64,000 nt of DNA, from the NCBI RefSeq assembly GCF_017916275.1, contig NZ_JAFMST010000001.1:1-64000 (forward strand). Reading direction: 5' to 3'. Shown piece by piece: positions 1 to 8,587 of the stretch; positions within the stretch are counted from its first letter, which is position 1, and each line of letters opens with the position of its first letter. Origin of the DNA: Rubellimicrobium arenae. GTDB lineage: Bacteria > Pseudomonadota > Alphaproteobacteria > Rhodobacterales > Rhodobacteraceae. The position numbers were made by a program, and so were the translations under genes. The notes beneath the pieces were generated by a model. The model saw only the letters and a list, made by a program, of their open reading frames with translations. It was not told the origin of the DNA and did no database searches.

Positions 1-315
1 ACCAAGGCCGCGCTCCTGATGCTGTCGAAGACCATGTCGACGGAGTTCATCCCCCTCAACATCCGCGTCAACACCGTGAGCCCCGGCCTGATCCTCACCC
101 CCGACTGGGTCAAGACCGCCCGGCAGCTGTCCGCCCCCACGGGCGGCGACTGGGAGGGCTACCTCCAGGGCGTGGCCGACGAGCACGCCCCCATCAAGCG
201 CTTCGGCACCGTCGAGGAGCTCGCCGACTTCATGGTCTTCCTGTGCTCGCCCCGCGCCGCCTACGCCGTGGGCTCCACCTATCACTACGACGGCGGCATG
301 CTCCGCACGATCTAG
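1..315 (+). CDS. SDR family oxidoreductase, C-terminal part (5' end outside window)
   Basis: The reading frame is open from the first base, so only the last 104 residues are present. The visible part starts with TKAALLMLSKTMSTEF, where the Lys probably is the catalytic Lys of the YxxxK motif. RVNTVSPG follows, the usual SDR stretch after the active site, and the end resembles the standard Asp-Gly-Gly terminus (YHYDGGMLRTI). Classical SDRs are about 250 residues NAD(P)-dependent dehydrogenases or reductases. The substrate cannot be told because the cofactor and upstream regions are missing. A 350-base non-coding stretch follows, so it is probably the last gene of its operon. Confidence 0.85.
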   Translation, partial: TKAALLMLSKTMSTEFIPLNIRVNTVSPGLILTPDWVKTARQLSAPTGGDWEGYLQGVADEHAPIKRFGTVEELADFMVFLCSPRAAYAVGSTYHYDGGMLRTI

Positions 316-673
316 GATCGCTCAAGTTCGTGGCGAAGGAGTGGGGTTGGCGTTCCGGCTCCGGGGGCAAACCTCCGGCAGGGATCCACCGGTTGTGACC
401 CGCCCGGCGATTGAAGAGGGCCTCCGATCCATCGAACTATCCCGAGTGCACGGTCCGGTTGCGGATGTCAGGGCGAACCGGTCGGAACGGCTCCGTAAGG
501 TTGCGGAGACGCAGAGGCCCGAAGGGTCGAGGTACGATCCTCTTTCGGCTGTCCGGCAAGGATTTCGGCCACAGGCAGAGACCCAACGGCCTCTGCCTGC
601 CATGCCTTTGCTCAGATTGCGGGTCGGCGGCGCGCCGCCGGAAGGAGCAGTCGTCTTGTGATGCCGTGGCGGC
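316..673. other. intergenic stretch without recognisable gene
   Basis: No reading frame here has a ribosome-binding site, family resemblance or the strong third-position GC bias of the neighbours. I saw no clear terminator hairpin and no RNA gene. Confidence 0.5.
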
Positions 674-766
674 TTACCTGATGCGGGCCTGACGGCGGCG
701 GTAGTGGTTGCTCACCTTCTTCACGACCCATCCTGCGACCAGGCCTTTGATGATACCCTTGATCAT
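674..766 (-). CDS. small basic protein of 30 residues, possibly membrane-associated
   Basis: The frame reads MIKGIIKGLVAGWVVKK, then a strongly basic tail ending RRRQARIR and a TAA stop. A GGA-type ribosome-binding site (AAAAGGAAT) lies about 7 bases before the ATG. The first 15 residues form a short hydrophobic helix with two lysines on one side and the tail is Arg-rich, the composition of small membrane-associated proteins. Nothing longer occupies this strand. I do not recognise a family. It could be a chance ORF, but start, SD site and composition fit a real small gene. Confidence 0.45.
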   Translation of the reverse strand: MIKGIIKGLVAGWVVKKVSNHYRRRQARIR

Positions 767-1030
767 TGCGGATTCCTTTTTTGGATGTGGACTTGATGAT
801 ATAACGCCGCACAGGCCGGCCTGGTTCTGAGATCCGGAAATGGCAACAGCGCCACCGCTGCTGCCCGGTCCAGTTTGCCTTGGCCAACGAAACGGGCCGG
901 GCCACCTGCGCTGGACATTGCTGGTCTCAAGCCTTGTCTCAGCGGCAGCGTCTCCAAAGAGCGATTGCTATTGGCCAAAGCAGGGCCTTCTATGGCTGCA
1001 GTTCGTTATCCGGCTCAAAGGAAGTTCGAC

Positions 1031-2626
1031 ATGACAGGATATTCGAGGTTGCTGATGGCCGCTGCGGCGGCCTGCCTTGTGGGCGCCGGAGCGGAAGCCA
1101 AGACACTGGTCTACTGCTCGGAAGGGTCGCCCGAAGGGTTCGACCCCGCGCCCTATACGGCGGGCACCACGTTCGACGCGTCCTCCCGCCCCATCTACAA
1201 CCGCCTCGTGGAGTTCGAAAAGGGCACCACGAACATCAACCCCGGCCTCGCCGAGAGCTGGGAGGTCAGCGAAGACGGCCTCCAGTACACGTTCCACCTC
1301 CGCCCCGGGGTGAAGTTCCACACGACGGAGTGGTTCACCCCGACCCGCGAACTGAACGCCGACGACGTGATCTTCTCGTTCGAGCGGCAGGGCGACACCT
1401 CGAGCCCCTGGAACCAGTACACCGCCGGGATCAGCTACGAGTACTTCAACTCGATGGACATGGGCTCGCTGATCCAGAGCATCGAGAAGGTCGATGACCT
1501 GACAGTCCGGTTCAATCTCACCCGGCCCGAGGCGCCGTTTCTGGCGAACCTGGCGATGGACTTCGCCTCGATCATGTCCAAGGAATACGCGGACAAGCTC
1601 GAGGCCGAAGGGCGGATGTCGGACCTCAACCAGCAGCCGGTCGGCACTGGTCCGTTCCAGTTGGTGGCCTACCAGCAGGATGCCGTCATCCGCTACCACT
1701 CCAACCCCGACTACTGGAACGGTCAGCAGCCGATCGACGACCTGGTCTTCGCCATCACGACCGACCCGGCAGTCCGGCTGCAGAAGCTCCAGGCCGGCGA
1801 ATGCCATATCATGCCCTATCCTGCCCCGGCCGACATCGAGGCGATCCGTGGCGACGGCAACCTGACGCTCATGGAGCAGCCGGGCCTGAACGTCGCCTAT
1901 CTGGCGTACAACACCCAGATGCCGCCGTTCGACAACCCGCAGGTGCGCCGCGCCCTGAATATGGCCATGAACAAGCAGGCGATCATCGACGCCGTGTTCC
2001 AGGGCACGGGCGAGGTGGCCAAGAACCCGATCCCGCCGACCATGTGGGGCTACAACGAGGAAATCCAGGACGACGCCTACGATCCCGAGGCAGCGCGCCA
2101 GATGCTGGAGGAGGCCGGCGTCTCCGGCCTTTCGATGAAGGTCTGGGCCATGCCGGTGCAGCGGCCCTACATGCCGAACGCCCGCCGCACGGCCGAGCTG
2201 ATCCAGGAGGATTTCGCCAAGATCGGCGTCAACGTCGAGATCGTCTCCTACGAATGGGGCGAATATCTCGACCGCTCTTCCGCGACGGACCGGGACGGCG
2301 CGGTCATCCTGGGGTGGACCGGCGACAACGGCGATCCGGACAACTTCATGGGCGTCCTTCTGAGCTGTGCCGGCGTCGGCGAGGCCAACCGCGCGCAATG
2401 GTGCAACGAGGAGTTCTCGGACCTCATCAACCAGGCCAAGACCACGGCCGACCAGGAGCAGCGCGCCGAACTCTACCGGCAGGCCCAGGTCATCTTCAAG
2501 CAGGACGCGCCCTGGGCGACCATCGCCCACTCGACCGTCTTCATGCCGATGTCGAACAAGGTGCAGGGTTACATCATGAGCCCGCTCGGCACGCACCAAT
2601 TCGACGGCGTGGACATTGCCGAATGA
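1031..2626 (+). CDS. ABC transporter substrate-binding protein, dipeptide/oligopeptide type (SBP family 5)
   Basis: Periplasmic solute receptor of a peptide/nickel-type ABC importer, 531 residues, close to E. coli DppA (535). Start taken at 1031 because AAAGGAAG precedes it and it gives a proper signal peptide (hydrophobic residues 7-19, cleavage after AEA near residue 23); an earlier in-frame ATG at 875 would bury that signal. The mature N-terminus (TLVYCSEGSPEGFDP) is typical of DppA-like receptors. It is the first gene of a five-gene operon with both permeases and both ATPases, so the transporter is complete. A 10-bp hairpin follows the stop. Peptides are the likely cargo, but family 5 receptors also bind glutathione, opines or sugars. 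Confidence 0.93.
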   Translation: MTGYSRLLMAAAAACLVGAGAEAKTLVYCSEGSPEGFDPAPYTAGTTFDASSRPIYNRLVEFEKGTTNINPGLAESWEVSEDGLQYTFHLRPGVKFHTTEWFTPTRELNADDVIFSFERQGDTSSPWNQYTAGISYEYFNSMDMGSLIQSIEKVDDLTVRFNLTRPEAPFLANLAMDFASIMSKEYADKLEAEGRMSDLNQQPVGTGPFQLVAYQQDAVIRYHSNPDYWNGQQPIDDLVFAITTDPAVRLQKLQAGECHIMPYPAPADIEAIRGDGNLTLMEQPGLNVAYLAYNTQMPPFDNPQVRRALNMAMNKQAIIDAVFQGTGEVAKNPIPPTMWGYNEEIQDDAYDPEAARQMLEEAGVSGLSMKVWAMPVQRPYMPNARRTAELIQEDFAKIGVNVEIVSYEWGEYLDRSSATDRDGAVILGWTGDNGDPDNFMGVLLSCAGVGEANRAQWCNEEFSDLINQAKTTADQEQRAELYRQAQVIFKQDAPWATIAHSTVFMPMSNKVQGYIMSPLGTHQFDGVDIAE

Positions 2627-2643
2627 GCTAAGGCTCCTGTAGC

Positions 2644-2671
2644 TGGACGCGGCGGACCTTTGCCGCGTCCA
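2644..2671 (+). other. intercistronic hairpin after binding-protein gene
   Basis: TGGACGCGGC at 2644-2653 and GCCGCGTCCA at 2662-2671 are perfect reverse complements around an 8-base loop. It lies 17 bases after the binding-protein stop and just before the permease start. No T-run follows, so it more likely stabilises the upstream mRNA or partly terminates than ends the operon. Confidence 0.7.
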
Positions 2672-3694
2672 ATGAGTTTCGAACCCATGATCCGTTTCAT
2701 CCTCGGCAAGCTGCTCTACCTCGTGCCGACCTTCATCGGCGTGACCATTGTCGCCTTCGGCTTCGTTCGCGTGCTGCCGGGCGATCCCGTCCTGCTGATG
2801 GCAGGGGAGCGGGGCATCTCTCCCGAACGGTATGAGCAGCTGCTGCAGCAGTTGGGCTACGACCAGCCGATCTGGAGGCAGTACCTGGATTTCCTGGGCC
2901 GGTTGCTCCAGGGCGACCTCGGGAACTCGCTGGTCACCAAGGCGCCGGTGCTGCACGAGTTCCTCACCCTCTTTCCCGCCACCGTGGAGCTTGCGATCTG
3001 CGCCATCGTGCTCGCCACGCTGCTGGGGATCCCGGCGGGGGTGCTGGCGGCTGTCAAGCGTGGGTCCTGGTTCGACCAGGTCAGCATGGGCACCGCGCTG
3101 GTTGGCTACTCCATGCCGATCTTCTGGTGGGGCCTGCTTCTCATCATCCTGTTCTCGGGAGTCCTGGGGTGGACGCCGGTCTCGGGCCGGATCTCGCTTC
3201 TCTACTTCTTCCCGGAAGTGACAGGTTTCATGCTGATCGACAGCCTTCTGTCGGGGCAGGATGGAGCCTTTGCCTCGGCGCTGGCGCACCTGATCCTGCC
3301 GACCATCGTGCTGGCCACGATCCCGTTGGCCGTGATCGCGCGTCAGACCCGGTCCGCCATGCTCGAGGTGCTGGGCGAAGATTATGTCCGCACCGCTCGC
3401 GCCAAGGGCCTGCCCTGGCGACGGGTCGTCGGGGTGCATGCGTTGAGGAACGCGATGATCCCGGTGATCACGACCATCGGCCTTCAGATCGGCGTGCTGA
3501 TGGCAGGCGCAATCCTGACCGAGACGATCTTTTCCTGGCCGGGCATCGGGAAATGGATGGTCGACTCGATCTTTCGTCGCGATTACCCCGCCGTACAGGG
3601 CGGGCTGCTGATGATCGCGGCCATCGTCATGGCGGTAAACCTGATCGTCGACCTGCTGTATGGCCTGATCAACCCCCGCATCCGCCATGTCTGA
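2672..3694 (+). CDS. peptide-type ABC transporter permease, DppB-like
   Basis: Inner-membrane permease, about 340 residues, starting with the usual helix (MIRFILGKLLYLVPTFIGV) and carrying the EAA loop for the ATPase near the C-terminal third (EDYVRTARAKGLPWRRVVGV). Multiple hydrophobic segments fit the six-helix DppB fold. The start is uncertain: a TTG at 2660 lies inside the preceding hairpin, ATG 2672 directly follows it, and ATG 2687 would give the length most like DppB. None has a strong SD site. It pairs with the DppC-like permease 21 bases downstream. Confidence 0.93.
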   Translation: MSFEPMIRFILGKLLYLVPTFIGVTIVAFGFVRVLPGDPVLLMAGERGISPERYEQLLQQLGYDQPIWRQYLDFLGRLLQGDLGNSLVTKAPVLHEFLTLFPATVELAICAIVLATLLGIPAGVLAAVKRGSWFDQVSMGTALVGYSMPIFWWGLLLIILFSGVLGWTPVSGRISLLYFFPEVTGFMLIDSLLSGQDGAFASALAHLILPTIVLATIPLAVIARQTRSAMLEVLGEDYVRTARAKGLPWRRVVGVHALRNAMIPVITTIGLQIGVLMAGAILTETIFSWPGIGKWMVDSIFRRDYPAVQGGLLMIAAIVMAVNLIVDLLYGLINPRIRHV

Positions 3695-3715
3695 CCACCC
3701 GAAGGAGGAGCGGAC

Positions 3716-4624
3716 ATGACCGCCACCCCTGACCTCGAGTCGAAGCCGCCCGCCGGCACCCGTCGGCAGATGATGGCCGAGCTTTGGTTCTACTTCCGCC
3801 AGAACCGGGGAGCCGTCATCGGGCTCTGGGTCACGGTGGCCCTGGTGCTCATCGCCCTGGCGGCTCCGCTCCTGGCACCCTACAGCCCGTCGGCGCAGTT
3901 CCGCGACGCATTCCTGGCGCCGCCCGCGTGGCAGGACGGAGGCAGCTCGCGATTCCTCCTCGGCACCGACGCCATCGGTCGCGACATCCTTTCGCGCCTG
4001 ATCTACGGCTCACGGTATTCCCTGTTTATCGGGGCGGTCGTAGTTTCCATCGCCCTGGTGGGAGGGATCGTGATCGGGCTGGTGGCGGGGTTCTTCGGGG
4101 GCTGGGTCGATGCCGTGATCATGCGGGTCATGGACGTGATCCTGGCCTTCCCCTCGCTTCTCCTCGCGCTGGTGCTGGTGGCGATCCTTGGACCTGGCCT
4201 TCTGAACGCGATGATCGCGATCGCCCTGGTCCTGCAGCCCCACTTCGCCCGGCTGACACGCGCCGCCGTGATGGCCGAGAAGAACCGCGAGTATGTCGTG
4301 GCGGCGCAGGTCGCCGGGGCAGGGCGGCTGCGCCTGATGTTCCGCACCATCCTCCCCAACTGCCTCGCGCCGCTGATCGTGCAGGGCACGCTCTCCTTCT
4401 CGAACGCCATCCTGGACGCGGCTGCCCTCGGATTCCTCGGGATGGGGGCGCAGCCCCCTACGCCCGAATGGGGCACGATGCTGGCCGAGGCGCGCGAGTT
4501 CATCCTGCGCGCCTGGTGGGTGGTGACCTTCCCGGGCCTCGCCATCCTCATCACGGTTCTGGCGATCAATCTCATGGGCGACGGCCTTCGCGACGCGCTC
4601 GACCCCAAGCTGAAGCGGAGCTGA
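3716..4624 (+). CDS. peptide-type ABC transporter permease, DppC-like
   Basis: 302-residue inner-membrane permease with the DppC layout: a cytosolic N-terminus, a first helix (GAVIGLWVTVALVLIALAAP), the LLGTDAIGRDILSRLIYGSR stretch shared by DppC/OppC proteins, then a five-helix core with an EAA loop (NREYVVAAQVAGAGRLRLMF). A strong GAAGGAGG site precedes the ATG. It lies between the DppB-like permease and the first ATPase, separated from the latter by three bases. Confidence 0.95.
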   Translation: MTATPDLESKPPAGTRRQMMAELWFYFRQNRGAVIGLWVTVALVLIALAAPLLAPYSPSAQFRDAFLAPPAWQDGGSSRFLLGTDAIGRDILSRLIYGSRYSLFIGAVVVSIALVGGIVIGLVAGFFGGWVDAVIMRVMDVILAFPSLLLALVLVAILGPGLLNAMIAIALVLQPHFARLTRAAVMAEKNREYVVAAQVAGAGRLRLMFRTILPNCLAPLIVQGTLSFSNAILDAAALGFLGMGAQPPTPEWGTMLAEAREFILRAWWVVTFPGLAILITVLAINLMGDGLRDALDPKLKRS

Positions 4625-4627
4625 CGC

Positions 4628-5476
4628 ATGGCGCCCATCCTTGAGATCCGGAACCTGTCCGTCAGCTTCGAGACGTCAACCGGGGCCTTCCATGCCGTCA
4701 AGGGCATCGACCTTTCGGTGGACCGGGGGGAGGTGCTGGCCATCGTCGGCGAGAGCGGGTCGGGCAAGTCGGTGGCCATGCTGGCCGTCATGGGGCTGTT
4801 GCCCGACACCGCCACCGTCACCGCCGACGTGATGAGCTTTGCCGGGCGTGACCTGAAGACCCTCAGCGATTCCGAGCGCCGCGCCATCATCGGCCGCGAG
4901 ATCACAATGATCTTCCAGGAGCCGATGGCCAGCCTGAATCCCTGTTACACCGTCGGTTTCCAGATCGAGGAGGTGCTGCGGTTGCATCTCGGCATGACGG
5001 GCCGGTCAGCGAGGACGCGCGCCGTCGAACTCCTGACAGCCGTGGGGCTGCCCGAACCTGCGGACAAGCTCCGTAGCTATCCGCATCAGTTGTCCGGCGG
5101 GCAATGCCAGCGCGTGATGATCGCCATGGCGATCGCCTGCAACCCGACGCTCCTCATCGCCGACGAGCCGACGACGGCGCTCGATGTGACGATCCAGAAG
5201 CAGATCCTGGACCTTCTGCTTTCCCTGCAGGAGGAGCATGGGATGGCGCTCATCCTGATCACCCATGACATGGGCGTCGTGGCCGAGACCGCCGACCGCG
5301 TGGTGGTGCAATATCAGGGCCGCAAGATGGAGGAAGCTTCCGTGCTGAACCTGTTCGAGGCGCCGCAGAACCCGTATACGAGGGCGCTGCTGTCGGCCTT
5401 GCCTGAGAATGCCACGGGCCGCCGCCTGTCCACCGTGAGGGACTACATGGACCAGAGCGCGGGAGGTGCGTCATGA
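4628..5476 (+). CDS. peptide-type ABC transporter ATPase, DppD-like
   Basis: ATP-hydrolysing subunit, 282 residues. Walker A GESGSGKS is at 41-48, signature LSGGQCQR at 155-162, Walker B LLIADEP at 175-181, and the switch His in [10 protein letters not shown]. DppD/OppD proteins are usually 320-335 residues and end in an oligopeptide-transporter C-terminal region; here the chain stops soon after [12 protein letters not shown], so that tail is mostly absent. The ATPase core is intact, so it should be functional. It overlaps the next ATPase by ATGA, which implies translational coupling. Confidence 0.93.
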   Translation: MAPILEIRNLSVSFETSTGAFHAVKGIDLSVDRGEVLAIVGESGSGKSVAMLAVMGLLPDTATVTADVMSFAGRDLKTLSDSERRAIIGREITMIFQEPMASLNPCYTVGFQIEEVLRLHLGMTGRSARTRAVELLTAVGLPEPADKLRSYPHQLSGGQCQRVMIAMAIACNPTLLIADEPTTALDVTIQKQILDLLLSLQEEHGMALILITHDMGVVAETADRVVVQYQGRKMEEASVLNLFEAPQNPYTRALLSALPENATGRRLSTVRDYMDQSAGGAS

Positions 5477-6519
5477 ACGGGCGCGACGACGACACTCCGG
5501 GACAGCGCGCCACGACCGCCGCCGACGGCATCGGCCCTGGGGTCGAGTCGCAGCAGGGTGTCGAGCCCGCTCATGCGGAACCGTCCCAGGCCCGCCCCGA
5601 TCAGGCCGGGCGTCGGCCGGTCGAGGGGGCACCGGTTCGAAATGGTCCCGGTCCCGGCGGAGACATCGTGCTCGAAGGACGGGGGATCACCCGAGACTAC
5701 CACGTGAGCGGGGGCTTCTTCGGAGGCCGCAAGACGGTCCACGCCGTCCGCGGGGTTGATTTCTCGGTCGCGCGCGGCAAGACGCTGGCCATCGTCGGAG
5801 AGAGTGGCTGCGGCAAGTCCACGCTGGCGCGCATCATCACGCTGATCGATCCGCCGACCACCGGCACGCTCCTGATCGAGGGGCGTCCGGTGCAGATCTC
5901 GGGCGGGCGACCGCCGCGGGACTTGCGGTCCCGGGTGCAGATCGTGTTCCAGAACCCGCATGGCTCGTTGAACCCGCGCCAGAAGATCGGCAACGTGCTG
6001 ATGGAACCACTGGAGCTCAATACCGACCTCCCCGCCGCCGAGCGTCGCGACCGCGCGCGCGGAATGCTCGAGAAGGTCGGCCTCCTTCCCGAACACTTCG
6101 ACCGTTATCCCCACATGTTCTCGGGCGGGCAGCGGCAACGTATCGCAATCGCCCGTGCGCTGATGGTCAACCCGGCGATCCTCGTGCTTGATGAGCCGGT
6201 CTCGGCCCTGGACCTGTCGGTGCAGGCGCAGGTGCTCAATCTGCTGGCCGACCTGCAGAAGGAGTTCGGCCTGACCTACGTCTTCATCAGCCACGACCTT
6301 TCGGTGGTGCGCCACATCGCCGACGATGTGATGGTCATGCTGCGGGGCGAGGTGGTCGAACGCGGGTCGCGGGATGCGGTGTTCGCCGATCCCCAGCACG
6401 CCTACACACGCACGCTGTTTGCAGCGACCCCGGTGACCAATCTTGACGCCATCCGGGCCCGGGTGGAGCGGAAGGCGAGCCGCCGGCGTGCGATGCAGGA
6501 GCAGGTCGCCAGCCGGTGA
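5473..6519 (+). CDS. peptide-type ABC transporter ATPase, DppF-like
   Basis: Second ATPase of the importer, 348 residues as drawn. Walker [10 protein letters not shown] is at 109-117, followed by [15 protein letters not shown] and [14 protein letters not shown]. The C-terminal region includes the [11 protein letters not shown] segment typical of DppF. The first 60-65 residues are low-complexity (Pro, Gly, Arg, Gln) and precede the ABC domain. An in-frame GTG at 5668 with GGCGGAG just upstream would remove this extension, so the true start may be internal. The ATG at 5473 overlaps the previous stop, which favours the long form. Last gene of the operon; a terminator-like hairpin follows. Confidence 0.92.
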   Translation: MNGRDDDTPGQRATTAADGIGPGVESQQGVEPAHAEPSQARPDQAGRRPVEGAPVRNGPGPGGDIVLEGRGITRDYHVSGGFFGGRKTVHAVRGVDFSVARGKTLAIVGESGCGKSTLARIITLIDPPTTGTLLIEGRPVQISGGRPPRDLRSRVQIVFQNPHGSLNPRQKIGNVLMEPLELNTDLPAAERRDRARGMLEKVGLLPEHFDRYPHMFSGGQRQRIAIARALMVNPAILVLDEPVSALDLSVQAQVLNLLADLQKEFGLTYVFISHDLSVVRHIADDVMVMLRGEVVERGSRDAVFADPQHAYTRTLFAATPVTNLDAIRARVERKASRRRAMQEQVASR

Positions 6520-6532
6520 GGAGGCCCCGTCA

Positions 6533-6549
6533 GCCCGGCTTTGCCGGGC
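6533..6549 (+). terminator. hairpin at end of peptide ABC operon
   Basis: GCCCGGC (6533-6539) and GCCGGGC (6543-6549) pair around a TTT loop, 14 bases after the last stop. There is no U-tract, so the call as an intrinsic terminator rests on stem strength and position. Confidence 0.5.
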
Positions 6550-6588
6550 CAGCCGGGCCCCTTGCGCGTCGGCTCTGCCCGAACCTGC

Positions 6589-7176
6589 TCAGGTGGTGGA
6601 GCCGGCGAGCGCCCTCCGCTCGCGACCGCCGCCGGCACGTCCGTGCACAGGCCGAACATCGTGCGGACGCTGACGGTGTTGCCGCTGCCGCAGCAGCGCG
6701 ATGGCCAGAGCGGAGACCGCGACGGTCACGGCTGCCTTCGTGACAAGAGCCGTCCGGTCGTGCTTCCATGCCGCCCGAACGCCCATCTCGGCCGGAATGT
6801 TGGGAACCTTGCCTCGGGCAAGGTCCGTCACGATCCCCTCCACCATGTTCACCCGGTCGGCACCCAGCAGCATCAGCCAATGGGTCCAGTCGGACTCGCT
6901 GTAATGGAAGGCGGCCCGGCGCATCATGCCGCTAAGGCCACTGGGCGGCGTCGACGTGCCGACCACCGCGGGAAGACGGTTATGCTCGATGGAGCGGAGC
7001 ACCTCGACCTGGGGGTGCTGCTGCGTCGGACGGTCCCACACCTTGCCCGGACCCGGATCGCCCGATCGCTCACGGATGGGATAGGTGGGATCGTTGCGGG
7101 GATCGGCGTCCACGCCCCAGCCGGTCACGGTGGCGGGATCGATGGCCTGTGGCCGCGTGAGATAGGTCGAGGTCAT
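6589..7176 (-). CDS. conserved-looking hypothetical protein with one C-terminal membrane helix
   Basis: 195 residues preceded by AGGAGGAG. The N-terminal half is polar and proline-rich (DPATVTGWGVDADPRNDPTY). The middle has an ordered-looking helical part (FHYSESDWTHWLMLLGADRV). One hydrophobic segment near residues 145-163 (ALVTKAAVTVAVSALAIALL) is followed by a basic tail of low complexity. It lies 18 bases after the alcohol dehydrogenase stop and so is probably co-transcribed with it. I do not recognise a named domain. The last 30 residues are Arg-rich and may be poorly conserved. Function unknown; a membrane-linked partner of the dehydrogenase is only a guess from position. Confidence 0.7.
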   Translation of the reverse strand: MTSTYLTRPQAIDPATVTGWGVDADPRNDPTYPIRERSGDPGPGKVWDRPTQQHPQVEVLRSIEHNRLPAVVGTSTPPSGLSGMMRRAAFHYSESDWTHWLMLLGADRVNMVEGIVTDLARGKVPNIPAEMGVRAAWKHDRTALVTKAAVTVAVSALAIALLRQRQHRQRPHDVRPVHGRAGGGRERRALAGSTT

Positions 7177-7194
7177 GGCTCTCCTCCTGGGATA

Positions 7195-8343
7195 TCAGAC
7201 GCCGTTGGGCAGCAGCACCGGCTTGATGCAGCCGTCGAGCTTGGACGAGAACATGTGGTAGGCGTCGGACACGTCCTCGAGCGGCACTCGGTGGGTGATG
7301 AGGGCCTTGGGATTGATGCGGCCCGCCTGGACATGTTCGATCAGGCGGGGCAGGAGCCGCTTGACCGAGGCTTGGTTGGCCCGGATCGTGATGCCCTTGT
7401 TCACGACGTTGCCGATGGGGATCATGTTGCCCGTCGGCCCGTAGACGCCGACCACCGACACGATGCCGCCCTTCTTGACCGAGTTGATCGCCCAATGGAG
7501 GGGCAGGGCGGACCCGGCCTCGATCGGGATCTTCTTCCCGAACAGCGTATGCAGGATGTTGCCGGACGCGTCCGCCCCGACCGCGTCGATGCAGACGTCA
7601 GCGCCAAGCGAGTCGGTCTGCTTCTTGATGAAGACCGCCATGTCGTCGATCTCGCGGAAGTCGTAGACCTCGGCCGGCGCATAGGCCCGCGCGAACTCGA
7701 GCCGGTAGTGCAGGTAGTCGATCACGATCACCCGGCCCGCTCCGAACAGCCACGCGCAGCGGGCGGCCATGATCCCGACCGGACCGGCTCCGAAGACCAC
7801 GACCGTGTCGCCGCGCTGGATGCCGGCCATCTCGGCCGCCTGGTAGCCGGTGGGCACGACGTCCGTCAGCAGGACGGCATCCTCGATGTCCATGCCATCC
7901 GGAATGAGGGTGGGTCCGAAGTCGGCATAGGGGACCCGGACGTATTGCGCCTGCCCGCCGTCATAGCCGCCGGCGGTGTGCGAATAGCCGAAGATGCCAC
8001 CGACCGCCGTCGCCTGCGCGTTGGATTCGTGGCAGTTGCCATAAAGGCCCTGCTTGCAGAAGTGACATTGCCCGCAGGCGATGTTGAAGGGCACGATGAC
8101 GTGGTCGCCCGGATTCAGGTTGCCGACCTCGGCGCCGACCTCCTCCACGATCCCGGTGAACTCGTGGCCAAAGGTCATGCCCACGCGGGTATCGGGGACG
8201 AGACCGTTGTAGAGATGCAGGTCCGAGCCGCAGATGCAGGATCGTGTGACGCGCACGATGGCGTCCCGGGGGTGCTGGATCGTCGGCATGGGCTTGTGGT
8301 CGGCCCGGACACGGCGCGGCCCTCTGTAGTCGGCGGCTAGCAT
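7195..8343 (-). CDS. zinc-dependent alcohol dehydrogenase, formaldehyde-dehydrogenase-like MDR
   Basis: NAD(P)-dependent dehydrogenase of the medium-chain family, 382 residues. CICGSDLHLYNG and GHEFTGIVEEVG carry the catalytic zinc ligands. CGQCHFCKQGLYGNC supplies the four structural-zinc cysteines. VVVFGAGPVGIMAARCAWLFGA is the nucleotide-binding Rossmann motif. The long insert after the Rossmann fold (FREIDDMAVFIKKQTDSLG) resembles glutathione-independent formaldehyde dehydrogenase-like proteins. A GGAGGAG site precedes the ATG. Physiological substrate not determinable; aldehyde or alcohol detoxification is likely. Confidence 0.9.
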   Translation of the reverse strand: MLAADYRGPRRVRADHKPMPTIQHPRDAIVRVTRSCICGSDLHLYNGLVPDTRVGMTFGHEFTGIVEEVGAEVGNLNPGDHVIVPFNIACGQCHFCKQGLYGNCHESNAQATAVGGIFGYSHTAGGYDGGQAQYVRVPYADFGPTLIPDGMDIEDAVLLTDVVPTGYQAAEMAGIQRGDTVVVFGAGPVGIMAARCAWLFGAGRVIVIDYLHYRLEFARAYAPAEVYDFREIDDMAVFIKKQTDSLGADVCIDAVGADASGNILHTLFGKKIPIEAGSALPLHWAINSVKKGGIVSVVGVYGPTGNMIPIGNVVNKGITIRANQASVKRLLPRLIEHVQAGRINPKALITHRVPLEDVSDAYHMFSSKLDGCIKPVLLPNGV

Positions 8344-8587
8344 GATGGACTCCTCCGGCTTTGGCCGAACGGAACAATCGGGATCAGCGATGGTTCCAGC
8401 ACGCTCCGGGGGCCAGGCAGGGCCAGCACGGCGGCATCCACCCCGCGCTTTTCCCCGGCCGATCGAACAGCCCTCCGCTGGTCGCCGTCGTCATGGGCCA
8501 TGTATCCCCTCGGACAGGGCGCATGGCCGTAGCCGTCCTTGATGGCGACGGTGTCGTGGGTCCCGGACGCCGCGCCGGGCTCCGGCC

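Noticed and set aside
968-3688. Open frame of about 900 codons on the minus strand
   Set aside because: It is antisense to the peptide ABC receptor and permease, His/Arg/Asp-rich with no family motif; a GC-bias shadow.
6541-8340. Open frame of about 600 codons on the plus strand
   Set aside because: Antisense to the zinc alcohol dehydrogenase and its partner; lacks any motif.
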